In this document: positions 1-7,245 of the stretch, in pieces
Layout: each line of letters opens with the position of its first letter
How positions within the stretch are numbered: position 1 is the stretch's first letter
NCBI GenBank assembly: GCA_028565635.1
Contig: JAOXYB010039174.1
Location: 2,326-13,274, forward strand
Length of the DNA: 10,949 bases
Direction: 5' to 3'
From: Phoronis ovalis
Lineage: Eukaryota; Phoronida; Phoronidae
Made by a program: the position numbers and the translations under genes
The notes under the pieces: generated by a model
Databases searched by the model: none
What the model saw: the letters and a program-made list of their open reading frames with translations, nothing else
Told to the model about the DNA's origin: nothing

Positions 1-40
1 AACAAATTAGTAATTTTAAGAAAAAATAATTTAAAAAAAT

Positions 41-55
41 CCCCCCCCCCCCCCC
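41..55. repeat. Poly-C run (15 C)
   Basis: Fifteen consecutive C follow an A-rich stretch; on the minus strand this is a G run. A second run of ten C is at 264-273. Both may vary in length or carry sequencing error. Confidence 0.9.
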
Positions 56-715
56 GGAGTAACAGTCATTCCAGTGGTTATACATACATGATGCAGGTAT
101 CTGACACTTTAAGCTCATTTCTGGTAATAAAGGGGTGCCCAAAATAGAATATGCTGTCTGGTGCTTACAGCAGGGGATGCTTTTATGCATAGGCTGCTTA
201 ACATGGGTTATAAGGATATTTGAAACCTTGGTCCTAAAATTCCTATTAAAAATTGGCTGTGTTCCCCCCCCCCTAAAAAATGGAAGACAAACTGAAAGTA
301 GCAGATGTAACATGGGAAAGTTGTAGATAATGATAAAGTCTCCCCGCAGGAAAGATTTTAAAATATAAACTTTATTATATATAGGTAAGGGTTTAGGATT
401 CCGTGAAATTTAGGTGTTAGTAATATCTGGATAATATACTTTACTCCTCAGCTTAAAGACTGCAGTACTAGCGCACTCTTTGATTACAATTTATTTTACT
501 GTACATACTCTTTTATTTGATTGACCAAAACATGAAAAACACAATGAAATTAGGTATTTTGTTGAATAAAATGCAGTTTTTTGTTTTTTTTCCTTTTTGT
601 CAAGGCCAAAGAAACTTTATGATCGGGAGTTAAAATTAGGGTCAGTTGGGTAACCGGAAGCATACCTAATTTTCTTAAGCCTTACATACAAAATACTTTA
701 ATATGATATTCTTAC
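56..715. other. Intron or 3' flank of the LRR gene, no exon seen
   Basis: This should be the intron after the donor at 716. I looked on the minus strand for an acceptor followed by the rest of a P-loop (GKT/S-like) and found none. AT-rich, with one 10-C run. The 63-codon plus frame at 135-326 has no protein-like features. Confidence 0.5.
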
Positions 716-1780
716 CTGGACTGTTCCCACCAGATTCTCCTGTCAGGTGTATCTTTGGTCGTGATTCTTTAACTGGTGCTGCAGCAGTAGATTTCTTGAG
801 ATCTTTTAAATATTGTAATACAGCAGGTGTTCCTTGCTTACATAGCTCAATAGGTGGCTGCACTAGTGGGCATGGTTTCCCTTTAAGTAAATTGTCTGGT
901 ACTATAACCTTGATCTCTATAAGCTGTGGTAAATCACTCACCTCTACAGGTAGATGTGTTATTGGGTTTCCCCATAGCACTAGCGTTTTTAAACACTGCA
1001 GCGACTGGATGGATGGTGGTATCACCTCAATGTTATTACGTGATAAGTCTAACTCCTGCAACTGTTTTAGCTGTAGAACACAAGCTGGGATTTCATTCAA
1101 AATGTTAGAGCTCAAATATAATTTCCAAAGTTTACTTACTGCACTAATACCTTCTGGTAATGAATTCAACTGATTTCTCTTCAAATTTAATGTTTGAAGA
1201 TTATTTAGTGCACTGATAACTTCTGATAATGAAGTCAACTGATTTTCCTCCAAATTTAATTCCTTGAGGTTATTTAGTTCACTGACAACTTCTGGTAATG
1301 AAGTCAACTTGTTATAACTCAAATCTAATGTCTGGAGGTTCTTTAGTTCACTGATACCTGCAGGTAATGATGATAAGTTGGTCCTGTACATTGTCAACTT
1401 CTGTAGGTTAGTAAGAGAACAGATCCCATCAGCACACTGAGACAGGTCATAGTGCAGTATGTCCAGCTGCTGTAGACTGACCAGCTGTTGAATGGTCTGC
1501 ATACAGGTGATTGGGAAGAGTGGTATGGTGTAGTTACCTCTAATCTCCAGCCTGACTATCCTGTGTAACCTGGTGATTGTCTGTGGTATCTGTTCCAGTG
1601 GCACATCATAATTCAATATCACCAGACACTGCAGATCATCCAGCTGACATAAATCAGCTGGTAACTGCTTCCAGTCCTCCATCCTGATAGTTTTCAGACC
1701 AGAGTCCTCATCGACAAACACATACTCCCTCAGACGTGCAGCTGTGATGTCTGGAGGGTTTATTCTTTCATAACTCCAAC
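716..1780 (-). CDS. Internal exon of an LRR protein leading into a Roc/ROCO-like GTPase domain
   Basis: Large exon, open over its whole 1065 nt. It is bounded by an acceptor (TTTTTAAG, ending 1781) and a strong donor (CCAG|GTAAGAAT, GT at 715-714). Both ends are phase 1, so the exon is symmetric. The frame is open upstream of the GTG at 1721 as far as the acceptor, so no start codon is needed there. Counting from that Val as residue 1, residues about 105-265 form seven regular 23-residue LRRs of the LxxLxLxxNxLxxLP type (SHOC2/ROCO-like class); residues about 15-100 hold weaker repeats. Residues 292-307 (ELCKQGTPAVLQYLKDL) look like the linker seen between LRR and Roc domains in ROCO/MFHAS1-like proteins. 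Residues 323-335 (KIHLTGESGGNSP) look like strand beta-1 and the beginning of a P-loop, cut by the intron. Reading past the donor reaches a stop at 675. The downstream Roc/COR exons are not visible. LRR identity is sure; Roc is inferred. Confidence 0.85.
1141..1347 (-). repeat. Three near-identical 69-bp tandem units coding LRRs
   Basis: Units begin at 1141, 1210 and 1279, exactly 69 bp (23 codons) apart, with a more diverged unit starting at 1348. They share stretches such as CACTGA.AACTTCTG.TAATGAAGTCAACT, including silent positions. This suggests recent unit duplication inside the LRR array and not ancient repeats kept only by protein-level selection. Confidence 0.8.
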
Positions 1781-2967
1781 CTTAAAAATAATAATAACTG
1801 TAGATTGTGACCATAGAAGACATGAGATGAAGTACTTAATATAACTACAGTACAAGAATCAACAACAATATTATCAGTCAGGATTGTTCAAATAACAACT
1901 CATAAAAGTTCACGACTTAATATTAATTATTATAAATATATAATTATAAAGTTAAAAAATTAAGACTCAAAATGAAAAACAGTTGCAATAAAATCCAATA
2001 TTTACTTTATGTCTACATACCTTTCAATAAAAAATTCAGATTTTTATCCAAGTTATTACACTAATATTAGTCAAGAAAAAGCACAATAAATCACAGTGAA
2101 CTTCATGTCTTATAAGTTGTAGTAAAACTAAAAAATCAGGTTATGAAGCTATGGGACTGGTGTCATCAAGTTTATTTACAGCTTGGAAGATTCCATTTTT
2201 AGAAATTAGAGGAGGGTATTTTATAGTGGACTTTTTATTTCTTGGTATATATTTTAGCTAACTGTGGCAGATACTATATACTATAAATAGAATTTTCAAA
2301 AAAATATTATTTTCTATATTGATAATGGGTCAGATTTTGCTTAATTCTGCTTCAAAAATTATATTTTTGTCAAAAATACAGTGAACACCCCCCAAGATTT
2401 GTGGAAGCTACCTTCACTCAATGACAGACAACAAAGAAACACTCGGGTACAATTGTAACAGATAAAACATGTTTAGAGGTCACTTTTACTTTAAATGAAA
2501 AAAAAGTGCAAAGCAAATGTTTTTTCAGATCAAAGTTCTGAATTATTTTAATATTTTATCAATTATCTATAATTATGGGGCTGACTAGTGTTAGTCTAAG
2601 AGGTTAAATACTTTCAACTCGGACTTCCAATAGGTGCCCACAGATTTAAAATTATAAGACCAGATAGAATACAATTAGATGTAGACAGTACTGTCAAAGG
2701 AATATTCGACTGAAAGCAATTGTAATGGGAACATTTTGATGAAGTTTTAAAAATATGTAACAAAACCACTTGTACCTATTTTTTATTTTACAGTGTCAGT
2801 ATTGGTGAGTAAAGATATTTTTTATTACATTTTGGAAAAAAAGGTACCAGAATGCAAGGAAATGTAATTATGTTAAATATTGCAAATATTTGTTGAGAAG
2901 TTTTACCGGCATGAATGACAATGATGCATATCCTACATTTAAATCTAAAGCCTTGTTCTCACCATAA
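1781..2967. other. AT-rich intron or intergenic DNA
   Basis: Between the LRR exon and the transposon-like element. No further exon with both splice signals and a fitting phase was seen. Mostly A/T runs with one C-rich word (ACACCCCCCAAG, about 2387). Confidence 0.5.
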
Positions 2968-3483
2968 AGCGCGATCAACTGTAGCGCGATCAACTAAAGT
3001 GTTCTTATCGTAAGCACACTTAATTACGTTCACATTAGCAGAAGTCTAGCGCGATTCAGCCATAACAGAGCTGTGATGTCATACACAGGATTTTTGTGAT
3101 GAGCATGCAAAGTGTTGTTTATTTCCTGTGTTTGTGACTTGCAAGAACAATCACTGCTAGAATGGAGGTCAGCAAGCTTTTACTTTGTTCTTCTTTTTAC
3201 AAACGGAGGACAGAAATGCGTTTGATGTGGCATAAAAGTATGGGCAGGTGTAGGAGGTGCCTGATCCGACCAAATGGCTATCAAAGCCCGAGTCTCTGCA
3301 TCGGTCCACTTCTGTCTGCTCGCCATGATATTTGCAGGATATGGAAGTTACGTTAATGCGCATGACAATTGACCTTAATCCTCCAAGGTAAAGTGTGTAA
3401 GCGTTCCCATTACATTCTAAGCGCACTTACTTTAGTTTAATCCGCCTCAGGAGGTGGATCGCGCTTTAAGTTCTAATCGCGCT
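2968..3483. mobile_element. Non-autonomous DNA transposon-like element (PIF/Harbinger-like)
   Basis: The block differs from its surroundings in having many CpG-containing motifs. AGCGCGATCAACT occurs twice at the left end (2968-2980 and 2983-2995) and AGCGCGATT at 3048; the inverted form ATCGCGCT occurs at 3458-3465 and 3476-3483. ACTAAAGTG-like words follow on both sides. This gives imperfect terminal or subterminal inverted repeats about 0.5 kb apart around a Myb/SANT-like fragment, a protein type typical of the second ORF of PIF/Harbinger elements. Exact ends and a target-site duplication could not be fixed, and related motifs continue to about 3570. The class is inferred. Confidence 0.5.
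3180..3326 (-). pseudogene. Truncated Myb/SANT-like DNA-binding protein (N-terminal stub)
   Basis: A 48-codon frame starts at ATG 3326 and ends at TAA 3180. Its opening, MASRQKWTDAETRALIAIWS, matches the start of Myb/SANT-like (trihelix-type) domains, where a K/R-W-T/S-D-x-E-T-x-A-L-I-x-x-W pattern forms the first helix. After residue about 25 the sequence turns into a Pro/His-rich tail and stops, so helices 2 and 3 are missing. Such proteins occur in PIF/Harbinger transposons and as domesticated host genes. Lying inside an inverted-repeat element, it is best read as a deleted transposon ORF. Confidence 0.55.
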
Positions 3484-3689
3484 TATCTAAAGTGACCATG
3501 CATTCATACTACGCAAACTGAGCGCAAACTCAGCTGTTATTCGCGATCCAAAAGTGTAGTGAGTGTGAGGGACATAAAAAGGTTACATGAATGGCAAGTC
3601 ATGTAGGCCAGCAACCCATAAAGCATTATAACAATTTTTAGTAAAGCACAAAGGTCTTCAACAAAGATTACTAAGGTCCACATAGTTAA

Positions 3690-3866
3690 CAACGCTTTAC
3701 TGAATATTTTTTAACTATTACAGTTTCACACTGCAATTTTCTCAGTAATTCGCATTTTTCTAATTCCACATTTGCAGAAATGGCTAATTGTGCACACTTT
3801 ACATGACTAACACTACATACCACGACATGTAGGAATACGATCCCATGAACATACAGGATAGTCAGG
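3690..3866 (-). pseudogene. Decayed zinc-finger-like coding following the 2A motif (retrotransposon-like relic)
   Basis: In CR1/L2-type non-LTR retrotransposons a GDVExNPGP motif is often followed by a PHD-like zinc finger of the form CxxC...CDxCxxWxHxKC...WxCxxC. Here the 2A frame continues with PVC, TCRGM and SCKVC but carries TAG stops shortly after 3820. A second frame at about 3730-3817 carries SHVKCAQ and later LQCETV, which resemble the second half of that finger. Stops and a frame change mean it is not a working domain. The similarity is by eye and short; chance cannot be excluded. Confidence 0.4.
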
Positions 3867-3941
3867 TCCAGGGTTAACCTCCACATCGCCAGCTAATAAC
3901 AGTAACAGCATCAATGCCAGACCATTACATCCATCAACATA
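3821..3941 (-). CDS. Exon-like segment encoding a hydrophobic leader ending in a 2A ribosome-skipping motif
   Basis: After a good acceptor (TTTTCTCCAG, ending 3942) the frame reads a short polar start, then LALMLLLLLA, then GDVEVNPGP (3864-3890), then about 14 residues to a donor G|GTATGT (GT at 3820-3819). GDVExNPGP fits the D(V/I)ExNPGP signature at which ribosomes skip the Gly-Pro bond; the hydrophobic run before it resembles a signal peptide, as in described 2A signal sequences. Entry is phase 0 and exit is phase 1, which matches the phase-1 acceptor of the LRR exon at 1780. The spliced frame would put the 2A at the N-terminus of the LRR protein. The only in-frame Met within the exon is at 3911, in poor context, so an upstream exon may supply the start. 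Alternatively this is the N-terminus of a CR1/L2-like retrotransposon ORF2. The motif is certain; use as an exon is inferred. Confidence 0.55.
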
Positions 3942-4240
3942 CTGGAGAAAACTAAAATAGTAATTATGTGCAAGCTAAGCAGTTTGACTGATAAACAATA
4001 ATAATCAACCAAGCACTTTAAATAAAAATTTGGTTCTCCAAAAGAATGTCAAGACAGTTTATAACAAGTTTACTGCATGCTGGGTTTAATATTCAAAGTT
4101 GGTATATATAATACTTGTCAATGTCTACATTAAACATACTTTATACAAATAATTAAAGTAACTCGGCACTAATTATTACAAGGGTGAGAATCAATTTAAT
4201 TTTTGGTTACCTCATATCATACTCCAAAAATATATTTATT

Positions 4241-4446
4241 AAGATTATTTCCACTATTTTGGATGACCTTTCCCTGTATGACGGAGTGTTAAGATTATTT
4301 TCACTATTTTGGATGACCTTTCCCTGTATGACGGAGTGTTAAGATTATTTCCACTATTTTGGATGACCTTTCCCTGTATGACGGAGTGTTAAGATTATTT
4401 CCACTATTTTGGATGAGCTTGACCTTTCCCTGTATGAGGGAGTGCT
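4241..4446. repeat. 50-bp tandem repeat, four copies
   Basis: Units start at 4241, 4291, 4341 and 4391. The first three are 50 bp and nearly identical (one C/T difference at 4301). The fourth is 56 bp with a 6-bp insertion (AGCTTG) and two or three substitutions. The unit length is not a multiple of three and the minus strand carries a stop in each unit, so it is not coding. Every unit holds TGACCTTT (4264, 4314, 4364, 4420), the complement of AAAGGTCA. Confidence 0.95.
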
Positions 4447-4458
4447 AAGGTAACTTAC

Positions 4459-4473
4459 ATCAGCAGCAAAATA
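4459..4473 (-). CDS. Possible 15-nt microexon of gene A
   Basis: An excellent acceptor (CTGTTTCTGTTTTACAG, ending 4474) is followed 15 nt later by an excellent donor (GAT|GTAAGT, GT at 4458-4457). Entered in phase 2 from the 4527 donor it would add five mostly hydrophobic residues (S-I-L-L-L) and keep phase 2. Microexons this short are real but rare; the sites could also serve a non-coding exon. Just beyond the donor lies the 50-bp tandem repeat. Confidence 0.3.
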
Positions 4474-4526
4474 CTGTAAAACAGAAACAGCAGATCGGTA
4501 CCTGGGTGGTACTCTCCTTCACTCAC

Positions 4527-4605
4527 CTGTTTACTTCAAAATTCTCTGCCTCCACAACAGTTGATCGTCTCCGCTGAATGAATGTTGCAGGTATTTCATT
4601 CTGAA
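4527..4605 (-). CDS. Short exon of gene A after the membrane segment
   Basis: 79 nt, acceptor TTTTCTAG (ending 4606, phase 1, matching the previous donor) and donor AACAG|GTGAGTG (GT at 4526-4525, phase 2). It encodes VQNEIPATFIQRRRSTVVEA followed by ENFEVN. A second acceptor five bases downstream (TTCAG, ending 4601) would be phase 0 and read the same frame, but does not fit the upstream donor. The RRRS basic group after the membrane segment suggests a cytoplasmic or nucleoplasmic face. Only this frame is open throughout. Confidence 0.5.
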
Positions 4606-5135
4606 CTAGAAAACTTTATAACTTAGTTACACTAACATATATGTGTGCATGGAATTTATGATTTAAAAAAATTGCATTTGTAATACCTATTTAATACTTA
4701 AAAGCACAGAAGTTAATGATGATCGGTTCACGTATATAAAAAAAATTATATTGATTACAAACATATCAACAGAAGCAAACATTGCAACTTTACTGATTTT
4801 TTGCTCAAATGGCATAATTACACCATTATATTCCCATATCGTTATAACATTGCTATTTCAGTGGTCAATATGCCAGAATTAAAAATTTCAAATTTTCTAA
4901 AATTGTAATGATCTCAGGAATTTTCTTTTTTTACTTTTTTAATAAAGGTACAACATGTCAACTTTACAAAACTGGAATGCCACGACCCCAAAAAACAGAA
5001 AAATATGCATATTAATATGTCTGTATTATATTCATATGTATTATCAACAAATCAGCATGCAATGGTGTACTTATGCCAAATTAAACAAATCCACCAATTA
5101 TTGTTCACAAGTGGAGTATATAATCATTTACATAC

Positions 5136-5224
5136 CATTCATCATTGGATAATATACATATTCAACCATCTCAGCAAATGTCACAACTAGCAGGAGTAAT
5201 ATGAGTTGAACACACAGCAAAGAT
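5136..5224 (-). CDS. Exon of gene A encoding a hydrophobic membrane segment
   Basis: 89 nt between acceptor GTTTTTTCAG (ending 5225) and donor G|GTATGTAAA (GT at 5135-5134). The acceptor phase (2) matches the donor of the 5891-6641 exon, giving Arg at the junction. It then encodes SLLCVQLILLLLVVTFAEMV followed by EYVYYPMMN, a convincing transmembrane helix with acidic and aromatic residues at its end. Exit is phase 1. The other two frames contain stops or are unremarkable. Confidence 0.6.
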
Positions 5225-5890
5225 CTGAAAAAACAATATTTAAGTGAACAAGGATTATGGCCATTAAAATACTACTTTTGAATACCAATTTAACTTTAAT
5301 TCTTAAGCAACACATATTTTGAAAAAACTTATATTTTTGTCCTAAGTTCCATGTTCATCTAGCAAACTCCAGATAGTGACACAAGAGGGCACTATAATAT
5401 AGACATTGCCACCGTGTCAGAGCAGGAACAACCTATATAGAGTTATTCAAAATGGATAAGAAACTGTGTTTTTGACTTCTTAAACTATTTTTCAAATTTT
5501 TTTGTGAAAATATGAAATCAGAAAAGTCAAAATAGCACTTAGTAATGTACAATTATTTATTTGAATTTTTTTAATATGGCAATTTTGGATAAAAATTGTT
5601 TTTCGATTTGGGCCTGATTTTTAGCCGTTAAAAGTGGGCTGGCTATTCAAGGTGTCTCTGAGTGTTTCCTGAATTTTTCATTTTTAAACTGGGAGGCATG
5701 TGCTCAGGAATAAATACCCCATAAATTAGAGAATAATGCACAACACACACGTGGACATTAAGGAGGGAAATGTTCATTTGATGACCTGTCGAATCATCCA
5801 AATGATTAATATAATACAAATTCAGTCCAGAACTGTTTCACAGTTTAATAGAATTATTATAAACATATTCTTAAAAAAAGAATTTCTTAC
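5225..5890. other. Gene A intron with a possible repeat fragment
   Basis: Intron between the 751-nt and 89-nt exons. The GC-richer part at about 5370-5440 (GATAGTGACACAAGAGGGCA and following) looks like a dispersed-repeat fragment but has no partner in the window. The rest is A/T-rich. Confidence 0.4.
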
Positions 5891-6641
5891 CTAAGAAAAA
5901 AATTGTTGAGATCTTTTATACTTGATAATTTTCCCTTCCCTTGAGCAGCACACAACATCGAAGTAACTGTATTACTGTTGTTATCACCATGGTAACAATC
6001 TTCCCTCATTTCACACACACTTCTCTTTAACACTGTTAAGTGATGTTTGTACTTGTGCCTTTTTTTACTAGCTATTTTTTTCTTACGAAGGCAGCTAATT
6101 GTTACAGAACCAGAATCACAAACACACTTTGATGAACATTCTTCTCTTTGACATGGTACAATACTAGATGAAGAGGTTTGTCTGGAGTGTGCACATCCAC
6201 ATGAATCTTTGTGCAACTTGTTATTTTGTTTTGCACATGTTTTTTCTTTTAATAGGGGAGAAGAGTCTTTTTTACTACCTTCAGTTTCCTGAACCGCCAC
6301 ATGATCATTATTACCTACACACCCACTGTGATTTCCTTCAGTCACATTTTGAAAAGTCACATGATCACTACCAAGTTTTTCTGAAGATATTTTGTGAGGT
6401 TTAAACAGAATTTGAACATTGTCCCCATCAATGTATACTTTGTTTGCACATTTGAACTTCGCATACAGATTCTTTCGCAGTTGTTTAACTTGCCATTCTA
6501 TCCAACGCACCACAAAGTTGTGTTTGTCAAAACACGGACCTTGTCGGCTAAGAATCTGTCTCTGAACTGGCAAAAATCTACCAGTAACACATCGGTGTTG
6601 GATAGCACAGATCGGCATTGTGAAGTAATGTGTGTCAGAAC
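5891..6641 (-). CDS. Main exon of unrecognised gene A (Cys/Lys/Ser-rich protein)
   Basis: 751-nt open exon with acceptor TTTGTTTCAG (ending 6642, phase 1) and donor TTAG|GTAAGAAAT (GT at 5890-5889, phase 2), about 250 residues. The apparent start near 6678 is a TTG upstream of the acceptor and is not a real start. The first about 90 residues look like a folded, conserved-type segment, with MPICAIQHRCVTGRFLPVQR followed by WIEWQVKQLRKNLYAKFKC and VYIDGDNVQI. The remainder is low-complexity and rich in Ser, Lys, His and Cys, including a Cys-rich stretch (CQREECSSKCVCDSG) and a basic cluster (RKKKIASKKRHKYKHH) that could act as a nuclear localisation signal. I do not recognise the family. It joins in phase to the membrane-segment exon at 5224. 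Exon status is well supported by length and both splice sites. Confidence 0.68.
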
Positions 6642-7127
6642 CTGAAACAAACTCATGAAGTAAACACAGTAATTTCAATAAAAAATCATAGGCTAAAAGG
6701 AGAAATTTAAAAAATGTATAGCACTGAATACATTAACTCCTGGAAGGGGTAAACTCAAGGTTTTGAAATATATAGGCACGTGCAGTGGGATGCAATCCAA
6801 AACTTCAGTCAACATAATTACGCAAATTAAATTCCATTTTTTATAAACCAGGTAGCAATCTTAAATTCAATCTAGGTATAAACTCATCTGTATTGTTTAC
6901 ATGTCATTATTTTTTTATATCTCCACTCGAAAAAAATAACAAAGCATAACATATTAGATGACTTAGATCTACTGTCCAAAATTAAGAACAACTGTTAACA
7001 TGTACCTCTTTGTAAAAACTCCTTAGAAGAAAATAGTCTAATAATTTTGGAGAAAATTCCCTATTTTAGGCATATTTGATTTTCAACAATCTTATCTAGT
7101 TTTTTTGTAGAAGGCCTACAGGCCAAC

Positions 7128-7203
7128 CTAACCAGTGTAGACTCGAGCTGTCAATCCTCACTCGCACGCCTTTTTCCTCACAGGCGAGATCTCGTTTAAA
7201 CAT
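7128..7203 (-). CDS. Candidate first coding exon of unrecognised gene A
   Basis: ATG at 7203-7201 with A at -3, inside a CpG-dense stretch, opens a 36-codon frame ending at a TAG near 7098. Two donors leave phase 1, as needed by the acceptor at 6642: T|GTGAGGA (exon end 7182) and G|GTTGGC (exon end 7128). The first has the better donor consensus; the second gives a longer N-terminus (MFKRDLACEEKGVRVRIDSS and a few more residues). The coordinates given use the longer choice. No domain is recognisable. Support comes only from position, promoter-like composition and phase. Confidence 0.4.
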
Positions 7204-7245
7204 TGTCAAAATGAGAACAAATATTCTGGCGGGAGCCGGTAAAAT
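7128..7245 (-). promoter_or_regulatory. CpG-dense promoter-like patch for gene A
   Basis: About ten CpG dinucleotides fall in roughly 110 bp, against a CpG-poor AT-rich background. TGGCGGGA (7227-7234) resembles an E2F-type site and lies about 25 bp upstream of the candidate ATG at 7203 on the minus strand. No TATA box is clear. The call rests on composition and position. Confidence 0.4.

Noticed and set aside
675-715. Continuation of the LRR frame through G-K to a stop at 675, making a complete-looking P-loop GK
   Set aside because: The GGTAAG encoding Gly-Lys is the splice donor itself; the tail has no protein-like features.
703-1173. 156-codon plus-strand frame (and a nested 60-codon frame at 926-1108)
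   Set aside because: Antisense shadow of the LRR exon; its composition mirrors the LRR codons and no domain is present.
1719-1721. GTG at 1721 as translation start of the LRR protein
   Set aside because: The frame is open further upstream to a good acceptor at 1781; GTG starts are not expected in animals.
3162-3426. Plus frame 3162-3356 and minus frame 3169-3426
   Set aside because: Both are off-frame shadows of the Myb/SANT-like stub.
4529-4599. Alternative frame beginning MKYLQHSFSG in the 79-nt exon
   Set aside because: It stops just before the donor and has no partner; the other frame is open throughout and fits both neighbours' phases.
4955-5190. Plus-strand frames of 61-65 codons
   Set aside because: AT-rich chance frames, partly antisense to the membrane-segment exon.
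6168-6645. Plus-strand frames of 78 and 83 codons
   Set aside because: Antisense shadows of the 751-nt exon.
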